Of a stretch of DNA of 64,000 bases, positions 1 through 11,100 are shown in pieces (position 1 is the stretch's first letter; the number at the start of each line of letters is the position of its first letter). This DNA is from Jacaranda mimosifolia (Eukaryota > Streptophyta > Magnoliopsida > Lamiales > Bignoniaceae), in the NCBI GenBank assembly GCA_018894105.1, contig CM032120.1:25814710-25878709 (forward strand). The letters run 5' to 3'. The translations under genes and the position numbers were made by a program. The notes below the pieces were generated by a model. That model was not told the origin of the DNA. It ran no database searches and was given only the letters and a program-made list of their open reading frames with translations.

Positions 1-3000
1 TACACTATTTCAACTGAAACCAACTATCAGAAGAAACAACCTCAACTGAAGGCCTCGGGGGACATCCCAGTAATGAAACCCGAAGGGGGTCAGAACAAAA
101 AGAAGAGAAAAAGTGAAGATACTAGGGTTGAACCTATTGAGGAATTTAAAACCATTGAATTGGAGCCTAGAAACCCTGAGAAGACAACCCAAATAGGAGC
201 AAGCCTGGGAGGTCCAATGGAATGTTTGCTCATTGATTTCCTTCAAAGGAATGTGGACGTCTTCGCATAGAAAGCTGCCAACCTGGAAGGCATAGACCTA
301 GAAATCATTGTGCATCGACTTAACGCCGATCCTGCCCACAAGCCCGTTCAACAGAAGACTTGAACTTTTAATGCTGAGAGGACTCAGATCATCAAGGAAG
401 AGGTCAGCAAGCTTCTTGAAGCAAGCTACATTGTTGAAATGCAATATCCTAATTGGTTATGTAATGTAGTTTTAGTTCCCAAAAATGAAGAAAAATGGAG
501 AATGTGTAATGATTTCACAGATCTTAATAAAGTATGTCCTAAAGACCCGTATCCTTTGCCTCGAATTAATCTATTAGTTGATTCCACTGCTGGGTGTGAA
601 CTTTTAAGCATGATGGATGCCCTTCAAGGGTATTATCAAATTTTTATGGCTATCGAAGACCGAGATAAAACTTCTTTTGTGGTGCTCGACGGCGTGTACT
701 ATTTTTTGGTCATGCCATTTTCCATTTTCCATTTTCCATCACCAAGATAGAAAAAGGAGGTTGACTATCTTACCGACCTCACTCATATTTTTTCCATTCT
801 CCGCGCTTTTAGAATGAAGATTAACCCGAGTAAATGCACTTTTGGCGTTAGGAGAGCAAAGTTTCTAGGATATATGGTCAGCCAGTGAGGTATTGAGGCC
901 AATCCCCAAAAGATACAGGCCATCCAGGACATAACACCCCCAAGAACGATCAAGGACGTGTAGAGGCTAGTCGGGCGGATCGTAGTTTTGGGTTAATTTA
1001 TAGCAAGATTGGCAGATAAGAGCTTGCCTTTCTTCCGGGTCCTAAGAAATGCTAAGAAGTTTCAATGGACTGATCAATGTGACCAGGCGCCGGTTGAATT
1101 AAAGGAATACCTTTCCCAACCTCCCGTGCTACTGAAACCAGTTGTTAGAGAAGTTCTACATTTATACTCAGCCATGTCAATGATCGCCATTAGCTCTATG
1201 CTAGTATCGACCAGGGAGGGCAAAGACAAACCAGTATATTACATCAGCAAATTGTTGCAAGGCCCTTAGCACAATTATTTGGAGATCAAGAAGTTCGCCT
1301 TGGCGCTAGTCACGACAGCAAGGAAATTGAGGCCTTATTTTCTATCCCATACTGTCGTTGTTCTGACAAACCAACCTCTGAGGCAGGTGCTCACTAAACC
1401 AAATACTTTGAGAAGGTTGACCAAGTGGGACATTGAGCTAGGAGAATTTGACCTCAGATTTCAACCTCATATCGCAATAAAAGCCCAAGTGTTGGGGAAT
1501 TTTGTGGCAAAAAGGATCGACCTACCACCTCCTCGAGAACCTCAATCGCTAACATGGACCTTGCATGTTGATGGATCGGCTACAAACTCAGGGGGATGAG
1601 CAAGGATATTATTGTGCTCTCCTTAGTCCGAAGAGTACGATTTCACTATCAAACTAAATTACACAGTCACTAATAACGAAGCAGAGTACGAAGTTCTCAT
1701 TTCTAGAATGAGGATGGCTCTGGACAAAGGGGTCAGGAATTTGGCTACCGTTACTGATTCTCAGTTGGTTGCGGAAAAGTTTGGGGGTAATTTTGAAGCA
1801 AGAGATCTAACTATGACTGCTTATCTTTATGAGGTCAAGAGATTGGGACAATTATTTGAGAAGTTCACACTCGACCAAGTACCCCGATCAGAAAATGAGA
1901 GAGCAGATGCACTTTCTAATTTGCCACTGCATCCAAAGGTACCTAAGATAGGTCAATCACTTTCCTAGTTTTACATTAACCTATTATCTCTTAGTCCTGA
2001 TGGGGCGGTATATTTGTAATGGATGCTCCAGAACAAACCTGAATTGATGAGATTAAGGCCTACCTTAGAGAAGGAAAGATGCCACCCGAAAAGGCAGATG
2101 CCCAGAGGCTCAGGAGACTCGCGTTGAAATTTGCTCTGGACGAGTTTGACCAGTTATATAAAAGATCTGTCTCTAGGCCTCCCCCAAGATGTCTCACTCC
2201 CGACCAGGTGAAGGAAGTCATACAAGAGGTTCATGTCGGTATATGCAGGAACCACTCTGGAGGTTGATCGTTGGCTCATAAAATCATTAGAAGCGGATAT
2301 TTCTGGCCAACCCTCATCAAGGATATTAGAAGTGGATATTTTTGGCCAACCCTCATCAAGGATGCGGTCGAGTTTGCAAGAAAATTTTGATTATGCCAGG
2401 TACACGCCAACATCCCTTATCAACCCACCGCCGAGCTTGTTCCAGTGTAGATTACTTGGTCGTTCAACCAGTGGGGGGTCAATATCATGGGATCCTTCCC
2501 AATGGTTGCTGGACAAAGAAAATTTATGATTGTAGAGTCGAATATTTCACAAAATGGGTTGAGACAAAGGCCATGCCCAAGATCACGGATGTAGCTATAA
2601 GAAGTTTCCTTTGGAAAAACATCATTTGCCATTTCGATTTGCCGAAGATCCTTATATCCGATAATGGCACCCAATTCTAGAGCAAACGGGCCAGAGAATT
2701 GTGTGAGAGCTTGGGGATTAAGCAGCATTTTACCTCAGTGGGAAACCCACAAGCCAATGGTCAGATGAAAGTCACCAACAAAACGATGCTTGATCATATT
2801 AAGGCAAGATTGAAAGGTTCTAATACAAGCTGGGCGGATGATCTCCCAGGTGTTCTATAGGCTTATCATACCATTCTAAGAACAGCCACAGGACAAAGCC
2901 CTTACAGTTTGGTGTATGGTTCTAAAGCTGTAACATCTACGAAACTGATTCAACACACAGCTCGAACTATACACTACAACCCAATTAGGAATAAGGCAGC

Positions 3001-3307
3001 AAAAGAGGCTGACTTGGACCTGATTGACGAATTGCGACAACAAGCCTTTTCAAAAATGCAAAGATATAGGTCCATCATGGCAAAACATTATGACAAGAAA
3101 GTGAGGCCCAGGTCCTTTAAGGTGGGTGACCTAATTTTGAAGAAGATTGAAGTGTCCCGTGATGTAGGTAAACTCGACCCAAAGTGGGAAAGCCCTTAAT
3201 TCATTATAAAGGTTGCAAAACATAACTCGTACCAATTAGCTGACCTATCGAGAAATGAGTTACCTAGGCTATGGAACGATGTTAACCTCAAGAAATTCTA
3301 TGTATAG
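1..3307 (+). pseudogene. Tat gypsy pol remnant (RT - RNase H - archaeal-type RNase H - integrase)
   Basis: Fragments read in order. The linker is at 73-420 and RT at 439-890 (motifs KWRMCNDFTDLNK, CPKDPYPLPRI, GYYQIFM). The first RNase H/connection lies at 1009-1530 (KPVYYISK, NHYNYLEIKK-like, TNQPLRQVL). The second RNase H spans 1555-1950 (HVDGSA, NNEAEYE, DSQLV, ENERADALS). Integrase spans 2079-3300 (ISDNGTQF, TSVGNPQANGQ, GQSPYSLVYG). Stops interrupt at 268, 360, 748, 886, 961, 1267, 1597, 1966, 2265, 2680 and others. The catalytic YVDD block is missing: sequence after MPF (about 718-750) is replaced by a short TTTCCA-repeat filler. The chain ends with a KKFYV-like motif and a stop at 3305-3307, matching the end of the second element. 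Confidence 0.88.
2286..2363 (+). repeat. 39-bp tandem duplication inside integrase
   Basis: Units 2286-2324 and 2325-2363 are each 39 bp and differ at two bases. They encode a repeated 13-residue block around YFWPTL in the integrase zinc-finger region. The length is a multiple of three, so the duplication keeps the frame. Confidence 0.85.
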
Positions 3308-3930
3308 ACTGCATTGTACAAGACAATGCTTTAGTAAATGATGTTGAGTGACCTCGTAGTCACCTGATTCCAACTTATCTGATTTATTCAATAAACCGTG
3401 ATCAAATCAACCCCATAGTCGTCTGATTGACCCGTACTCATAGAATGATTAGGTCGACCCCGTAGTCGTCTGATCCAGAAAATATTGGTTATGCAGACCC
3501 AGTAGTCACATAGTTTCGACCCCACTTAGCTTGATCACCAAAACTACGTGGATCAACCTCATAGCGGTACAATTCATTAAATAAAAGGGTACAATATCCG
3601 GCCAGTTACTTGATTCCCTTTATTTAATTTGGCTACCGCTCAATGCTTATGTTGATCCTCCAATTGCATTATGCCCATTGGATCATACCATTTTTTAATT
3701 ACTAGTTATTAATTAATTATTAAAAAATCACGAAATCGACCTCATAGTTGATTTCTAAAATAAAACAATTAATAGAGTGCAAGAATGGTAAACAAAGTAT
3801 TAGAGCAAAAGAGAGGCCAAGTCGACCTTACACTTCCATTGATGCATCATTTACTTTACAACCATCATTCGACATAAAAAAAAAAAGAGAGAGAGAAGAA
3901 AAAATGAAAGGAAATTACAATCTTGACTAA
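3308..3930 (+). other. Non-coding spacer between pol and antisense ORF of Tat element 1
   Basis: AT-rich spacer with several imperfect copies of a short phrase like GACCCCGTAGTCGTCTGAT (about 3345-3560, roughly 60-70 bp apart). No ORF with family resemblance was seen on either strand. The equivalent position in the second element also holds a tandem repeat (28975-29175). Confidence 0.6.
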
Positions 3931-4056
3931 CGGAGAGTAACCTAGCTCGACCCCACGTCTTCATCCTGTCGAGCAACTCCCTTTGCAGCGACTTCGTCCA
4001 AAGTCCTGAAAAGCTCCTCAGTTGAGCCCACTCAAAGTAGGTCCCTTGACCTCATG

Positions 4057-6479
4057 CTACACCATCCTTGGTTGACTAGGACCTGCCATTTGAGAAGGTC
4101 CCGCCTCTCCTGCCAAGAATACCCGACCTCCCTCAGGGAAGAAATTCGACACGTTCACCTCTTTGCTATTAATCTCCAATGTAAACTCCCCTGCAAAACC
4201 AAACTCTTCGCTAACAACAACAACAAGCGGGAGAGGGGGAGAAACGTGCACGCCACATTCGACGAGAGCGTTCAGGTTAAAGGCTTGGAGCTTCTCGTCT
4301 TTGTTCACATCAAGCTTTGCCTTGTCTTCAGGGCGAAACTTGTATCCAAGAAATTCCAACTGCTTCACCGCCTGGTCGAACGCCTCTTTCACATCGTCCA
4401 TACTGAAGGTAACGCTCACTTCAGTGAAAGTCGACGTCAGCATGAATTGCTGGACTGCCTCCTTACAAATCCCAGGCAACACTTTGAAGAACTCAGAGCG
4501 AGCGTAATTCATCGTGCTGTTATAGCCATACGCTCGACCTACATCGACAGCTTCCTAGATACTTGAAATAATTTTCTTCAACTGCTCTTCAACCTGACTC
4601 TTTCCCTCCACAGCAACCAGCAGCTGGGCGTTTTCTCCTTAAGTTCTTTTGATAATTCAGCCATCCTCGACTCCAATGACTAAATTTTAGTCCTCAAGAC
4701 GTCACTTTGCTCCTTCTCTAGTTGAGCACATTTTTCCTTTAATCCCAATCAGTGTATCTCACACAACTCGAATCAACGATGGAGGTTATACCCCTATTGT
4801 CCGACTTGAGAAACAAGATAGCTCATTACTTTTTCGATAAATGTTCTATCTAAAAAACAGTAAAGAATAATCGACTTAATTCTTACCATGTTGGCATGGT
4901 ACGCGAATGCTTTCAAAGCTATCAGTTGTTCATGATTATGCATCTCGACCTAATCTTTCTCGAATAAACTAGCGGTCAACGAGGCCAAAGGTGTTATGGT
5001 CGCTTCGTTCAACACACCAACCTTCTCCCCCAACTGGGGTTTTGGAAACTCTTGTAGATTGCACAGCTGGTCAAGAGGGAGAAAAGCATACACTTCTTCC
5101 ATCAACTTCTTTCCCTTCTCGACCGCGGCCTTTTTTGCGGTGGCTTCAACTGCGGCCTCGATGGCTTTCCTTTTAAGTGAAGAAAGCTACTGACGGCCCC
5201 TCTACTCTATACAGTCGGAACCGAGGGCTTGTGGAAAACCTGACCTACCTTAGCACCTTGCGTTGCTCGACAAGCGGCCGCTGCTTCCCTGCGCTATTGC
5301 GCCTCCTGTTGCTTCTTCATTGCTATCTGGGGAGCACGGTTCATGATGGATCGACCTAAAAGACAAGTAAAAAACTCCTTATTAAACGAACAGTATAAGA
5401 TAATGACTGATAACATTATTTAAAGAGTCAGTTTCTACCTAATTGAGCACTTGCGTGCAAACTCAAAAAGGCAGTTGACAGCCCCACTAGCACCAAGTTC
5501 ATCTCTCGTAGGAACGTCGAGACATCCATCTCACCATAATTGACTCGATCTCGAACAAAAACATTCTCCATAATGGATTCTCGCTAGCATCCAACTCAAC
5601 CCTCCTCATCCATCCTCTCAGAATTTGGAATTCGACCCCAGTGGGAGGTCGAACATAGAAATACCTCTCTTTCCATTTCTGACCATGGGACAATGAGAAA
5701 CTCCTAAAGATCTTCGTACAGGGTCACACAGTCAAATAATAAAAACCCGACTCCCCCACCAACCTCGACTTCCGGGATATTGGTAAATGAAAGAGATGGC
5801 TAAAACTGGCCCACGAGGGCAATTCCTCGACAATACCCATTAGTACAATGAAGCTGTACATTAGCGCAAAACAGTTAGGAAGGAGCTGAGTTATGCAAAC
5901 TTGTAAACCCCTTAATAGGTCGACTATGGGGTCAGCTATGGGAAATCTCAAGCCACATTTCACGGCATCCTCAAAAAGGGTAATGCAGCCAGCATGAGGG
6001 GTATGCATCATATCTATAGATCTAGGCTTTATCAATTCAAACCCATGAGGAACGTGGAATTTCCCTCGTATCAACATCAGATCATTTAAGGATACTGATG
6101 ACACAATATCGCTATAATGCATCATCATGAATAATCGACCTCTCGACCTAGGTACCTCCTCCGGGGTTACTTCTTCCTCATCCCCACCTTGGCCTAAGGG
6201 CCCAACTATGTCCTCGACGGTAGGATTAAAAGGCCCCGCGCCCTCATCTCCCTCACCTAAGGTTTCCCTCAACTCACCACCCAAAGTCTTGCTCGTCTCG
6301 ACCTCGCTATTCGAGGTGGATTGAGTAGCTTCAGAGTTAGAGCTAGAACTAGACATTATCAAAGGCCAACGATTTATAAAGCTAAGAACATAAGAGACAC
6401 TTACAAAAATTGTGCTTGGAAAGAATGAGTAATCATCAACAGCTCGACCAAAAATTCTTCTGCTCGACCTCAAATGCAT
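4057..6479 (-). pseudogene. Antisense ORF (aORF) of Tat element, gypsy-type Transposase_28-like domain
   Basis: Encoded opposite to pol. A plausible start is the ATG at 6356-6354 (MSSSSSNSEA), although the open frame extends to 6479. An acidic Ser/Glu-rich N-terminus is followed by a plant-mobile-domain-like block (GCITLFEDAVKCGLRFPI, then a hydrophobic LMYSFIVLMGI stretch). This resembles the Pfam 'putative gypsy type transposon' domain by eye. One in-frame TGA at 5724-5726 separates this from the segment at 5499-5693, which is in the same frame. Further downstream are a GT-AG gap that looks like an intron (5356-5438), a Lys/Glu-rich segment, a donor-like GTAAGA at 4886, a coiled-coil-like stretch and a C-terminal segment (4057-4512). 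Its molecular function is unknown. Stops and frame changes make it a pseudogene here. Confidence 0.75.
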
Positions 6480-6718
6480 TTTGGTAAAAGTAAAAATGAA
6501 TGGTTAAAACCTCTTATTTATAGACGGGTAAAAATGTTAACCGGCTAATAAATGCGTAACCACCAGTTTCCCCACTTTGATCTTCATGTAACCGCCGAAT
6601 AACGGCTCCTACCAATACCTTTCTCGTGGAGATTTAAAATCACTCCTACCGCCAGTATCTTCATCGTCGAAGTTTATGCAGACCTACTCCAAACTCCGAC
6701 TCCCCTTAGGTCAAATTT

Positions 6719-6731
6719 GGAGTGAGAGGGA
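6719..6731 (+). promoter_or_regulatory. Polypurine tract of Tat element 1
   Basis: GGAGTGAGAGGGA lies just before the inferred LTR start (TGATATGG at 6736). This is the expected site for plus-strand DNA priming. Confidence 0.6.
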
Positions 6732-6735
6732 CTCA

Positions 6736-7450
6736 TGATATGGGGTTAGCCCATTAAGGCCCTGAAAGCCCAATAAACTTAATAGGCCCAGTTTAATTTC
6801 GACCTAGAGGTCGGGATATGTTGGTATCATTGGGCCTTATTTAGTCAGGCCCAAATTCAACCAAAAAGGTCGAGGTGACTGTTCGACCAGCAAGGTCGAA
6901 TAAGCCGACCCGATTGGCAAATTCAGGTGTTTAGCAACTAACAATGCTGCTCGTACCATCCCATCCGCCGCATTAAATACACTTCAACCACTCATCCATC
7001 CGCATTTAATACTGTGATGGCGTGTCACCTCCGCCATTAATGTTGTCACATCCGCATTTAATGACAGCACGGTCTCCCCCTCTAGGGAGCTTAGTGGTCG
7101 GCACAATAAACAGTTGCAAAGCATGGGCTCTGGTTAAAACAACCATGACTCCCTACCAGCGAGAATTCCGCTAGGAGCTTGTTAAGGCGATTCTCGTCTT
7201 CTCACCAAAGAGCATACACTATAAGTACTCTCTTCTCTCAACCAAAAGGTAAGATATATATTCAAAACCAAGCCATTACTTTGCTCATTTTTTCACTCCA
7301 TAATTCAGTCCAGAAACTGACTTAACCATCGTAGGGTATTAGCCGAGAACCCTCTCGGCTAGCCTAACGTTTGCTACTTGGTTGTAGGTTTCGACCCCCC
7401 CCCCCCACTTTTAGGACAAAAAGGCCCACATACTAAACTCGTTACCATCA
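6736..7450 (+). repeat. 3' LTR of Tat element 1
   Basis: Starts TGATATGG after the polypurine tract and ends ACCATCA. It shares stretches with the 5' LTR at 22614-23411, notably AGCCGAGA, CTAACGTTTGCTA and TCGACC words near the 3' end. A 12-base C run (about 7391-7402) is probably a decayed homopolymer. Boundaries are inferred because the 5' LTR is not in the window. Confidence 0.65.
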
Positions 7451-7632
7451 CTCAGATCGAAAAACAATGTGTGTTCGCTTAACCATCAACAATACTGATA
7501 GCTATATACAGATAGGGATTCATGCTTTATTTTGAACATAATATTTAATTTAATTATCCCGCCTAACATATAAAAAAATATGATTTCATTTTCAATATGA
7601 TCCCAAAATTACTTACAAAATATATTTCCTTA

Positions 7633-7948
7633 GGCCTCGTTTGGATATATAGATCAGATTGATAGGATGATATAGTAAGAATACAGTATTGAAAATAAGA
7701 AAATGTTGTATTTGGTAGCTAAAATTAACATTATAGGATATACAATTGTTAAACTTTAAAGTCTTTTTCCCCTGTATTTGTATTGGATTGCATAATTCGG
7801 GCTCAAAGGTGGTGATTATTTATCAAATACTACAAAAAGTATAAATTGGGTCCATAATTTATTTTGAGCTTAATTCATTAATACCAAACACTTAATGGAG
7901 CATGATATGATTATCTATCAAACCCTATTGGTAATAGCAAACGTGCCC
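7633..7948. mobile_element. Tourist/PIF-Harbinger-like MITE
   Basis: 316 bp with terminal inverted repeats: left GGCCTCGTTTGGA, reverse complement of the right end GGGCACGTTTGCT. It is flanked by the trinucleotide TTA on both sides (7630-7632 and 7949-7951), the PIF/Harbinger target site. It has no coding capacity and lies about 220 bp upstream of the MAA3 start codon. Confidence 0.75.
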
Positions 7949-8039
7949 TTAATAAATTCTAGTTAAAACCAAACACGTCCAAAGTAGAAAGACAAGTAAC
8001 CCATGTCCTCCCTCCGCAGACACACTCACAAAAACCACC

Positions 8040-8049
8040 TATAAATATA
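8040..8049 (+). promoter_or_regulatory. Probable TATA box of MAA3-like gene
   Basis: TATAAATATA lies 119 bp before the start codon at 8168, after the upstream MITE. Position and sequence fit a plant core promoter; the transcription start is not defined by sequence alone. Confidence 0.5.
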
Positions 8050-8167
8050 ACCCATAAAATATTTGGCTTAAACCCCTGTTTTCTGCCCAGGCATCAAACC
8101 GCAAAACCCCTGTCCTCTGTATCCATTAACTCCTCTTTTGGCAGATTGAACTCCGAAGAGGGGAAAC

Positions 8168-11100
8168 ATGGCGGTTGACAAGAACAAACTTGAAGAGGAA
8201 TCATGTGTTCTTCGATTTTATAAAATAGTCCTCAGCTGGGATTACCTTCGCATCCTGACAGAATCCGATGTATTCATTTCACATCCCTCTTTCTTTCTGT
8301 TCAATTTTTTGTCCCTTTATTTTTGTGGGTTTTAGACTGTGCACTCACTCATTGCAGGCCTAGTATTAAATTCAAGTAACGGTGTTCTGAATCGCTTAAT
8401 TTCTTTGTTTTTAGACTAGTTGTGCACAGATTATCTACTCAAACATGTAGTTTTGAGTGCGAATTATTATTACTATTTTTTTATTTTTTTTTTTGCAATT
8501 GTTTAGAAGCGAAATTATGATAAAAATATGGGGGATGGAAGTGGTTTGGGATTGAAGGAAGTGAAGAACACATATAAAGATGTTGATGACTATCTTGATA
8601 CGTTTGAGCCATTGCTTTTTGAAGAAGTTAAAGCGCAGATAGTTCAAAGAAAAGACGAGGACGAAGGTTTTGTTCTATATTTTTTCTTCACTTTTTTCTC
8701 TTTGCAAATAAGATTTTCTTTTGTTGAGATTTTTGTGTGCCTCATATTGAAAATTCTTGATTTTGGGCTGGTTTATTTAGTTTCCCCATTTTGAGTTTGA
8801 GACTAGACATGAGAAGAAACTTTTCTTATGGTACAAGTCTGTCTGTTTCTGTCCATATTTTAAGAATTTTAGAAACTTTTCCTATGGTTCTAGTTTTTGC
8901 TCAATTTGTCTTCCGTTAGTAAATTATTGAATGGACATATGAATGTAATATGTGCTTCTGAACATACAGAAACTGAGTGGCAGCAAGCAATCATTGCAGA
9001 ATGCAGTGAAGTCAATGGATTTCATTTACCTGTGGTCATATGTTCTGACCCAGAACTAATATCTCAAAATGATCTTTTGTTGCTGTCGACTAAAAAGGTA
9101 CATTGTCGACAAACTTAAGATAACTGTTTGGGAAGCCAAATCTAGTATTGCTGAAATGCATTTTATTGGTCTTCTCATGCTTTGATTTTTGTTCATTTAT
9201 TAGAATTCTCTTCCATAGATTGTCATTGCAAATCTCAAAGTGGCGTCACTAATTTTGCAGTTTGGTGAGGGCAAACGATTGCCTGCTACATATGCATTTG
9301 CATTAGTTGAGCATCGTCAACAAGATAAGATAAGGCTGCGGCTATACTTGAATGGAGAAGTCAAAATTTTTAATATAGATGATGTTCAAACTTGCCCAAG
9401 GCTATTAAATATGATCCCTATTGTTAGTGAAGTGCAGAAGTATTTATATGTTCTGAAGGTAAGTCTTCCAGTTTAAACAAATTGTTTGTGCTCTTCTATT
9501 TTTGAAGTTCATTTACTGCTAAATTGTGAGATGCAAATGGTTGATTGAGATGGCGTACAATTAAGAAAAATGGATTTTTCTTATTTATTCTGGCGACAAT
9601 TTTTTAGTTATTGCCTGTTATGTACTAAAAAATTAAATATATTCTATGGCTTGCATATACATGGCAATTGACTTCCTATTCTGTCTATTTGTGTCGTCCT
9701 GTTTTCTTCCAGATCTGTAGTTTATCAACTATAGTCCGTGAATATGTTGCTATGAGGTCCATTAGCTCTCTCCCTTTCAAGGATTTGATATTAACAGCAG
9801 CTGACATTGACAATAATATGGAAGATCGTGCCTGGAAACTATCTAGACCTCTAACAGAGTTTATCGAAAGCAATCATAATAAATCGCAGCTGGAGGCTAT
9901 ACACGTGAGCCCTTAAGCAACTTTACCCTCAATGTTCAGGGCCGTCAGGGATCTTGTCTTCTTGAACATTTACTAGCAGTATAATATACAGTTTAATTGT
10001 TCTCTAAAGAACTGCTTATGACATTTTTTCACTTAGCCTCTATTTTATTGCAGATTTACTAATAGAGCCCCCTCTGAATTTATTGCAGGCAGGCCTTTCA
10101 CGTAAAACCTTTGTTTTGATACAGGTTTGATTTGTAACCTTATGCTACTAAACCGGACAACTGTCCTTTTATTTTCATTTTTTTCCCTAAAGTTGTACCT
10201 GTCACATGCAGCAGCTTCTCCTAATTTTAGCCTTAACGTAAAGTTTTTAAATTAAAGCTACTGGCAACAAATTCAACACTCCTATTATCACATTAATTAT
10301 GACCTATATCTTGAAACAACCATGATCTGCGCTGGCTCTATTTGCTTCTGTATTGTGCTTGAACTTTGAAGACAAATGATCCATTTAGGTTGGAAATATA
10401 TTTATTTAACAGAATATTTGCTTTTAGGGCCCCCCAGGGACAGGGAAAACTCAAACCATCCTTGGCCTTCTAAGTGCCATTTTGCATGCTACTCCAGCTA
10501 GGGTGCAATCCAATAAGTAAGCATACTTCGATCCATTCTTTCTTTCAATTGGTTATGGTGCTGAGAGCCAGTAGTTAAGAGCAGCTGGTAGATATCATAA
10601 TTCATATCCAATGTTAGTATAAATAACTTATTATACATGACATGCAGGGGAAATTTGGTTGGAGTAAAGCGAGGGCCAGAATTGCCTATTCAAGAAAAGT
10701 ACGTCTGGTGCTGTCAGTACACTTATGTGCTGCAATCTCTCCATAATATAACTGTTTGTGTTTAAAACAAACACATGCACATGCTATGTTTGTGTTTATG
10801 CATGTATAAACGTGCTTGTACTTTAGCGAGTTTACTTATGGTTTTTATATTGGCATGTTTTCAGGGTTTTATTGACCTGTTAAGTACTCGTTTTGTTAAG
10901 ATGGAGTTAAGTTCTACAGACATAAACCCTGACTCAAGATCCATCTTGTGTTACACTGGCAATTAACCGACTAATGATGCTACCATTAATTGAAGAATGT
11001 AGTTAATAATTAACCGCATGAAAATCATAATTCTGTAAACATAGAGGTCAATTTCAGTTTGACACTTCTAGGACCGATTAATATAACAATTTGATGAATT

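Larger units (their letters stand above)
1..7450 (+). mobile_element. Ty3/gypsy Tat-lineage LTR retrotransposon, 5' end outside window, decayed
   Basis: The sequence runs from the protease-RT linker through RT, RNase H, a second archaeal-type RNase H and integrase (to 3307). A non-coding segment, a long antisense ORF (about 4057-6479, minus), a polypurine tract (6719-6731) and a 3' LTR follow. Dual RNase H together with an antisense ORF between pol and the 3' LTR is the established signature of plant Tat elements. Many in-frame stops and a deletion over the RT active site show that it is dead. The 5' LTR and gag lie left of the window. A related copy is present at 22614-30485. Confidence 0.9.

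Noticed and set aside
4054..4566. 170-aa plus-strand open frame
   Set aside because: Shadow of the minus-strand antisense ORF C-terminus, which is the frame conserved in the second element.
7044..7450. Possible separate gene in the region before MAA3
   Set aside because: Shares sequence with the 5' LTR of the second Tat element; it is LTR sequence with no ORF.
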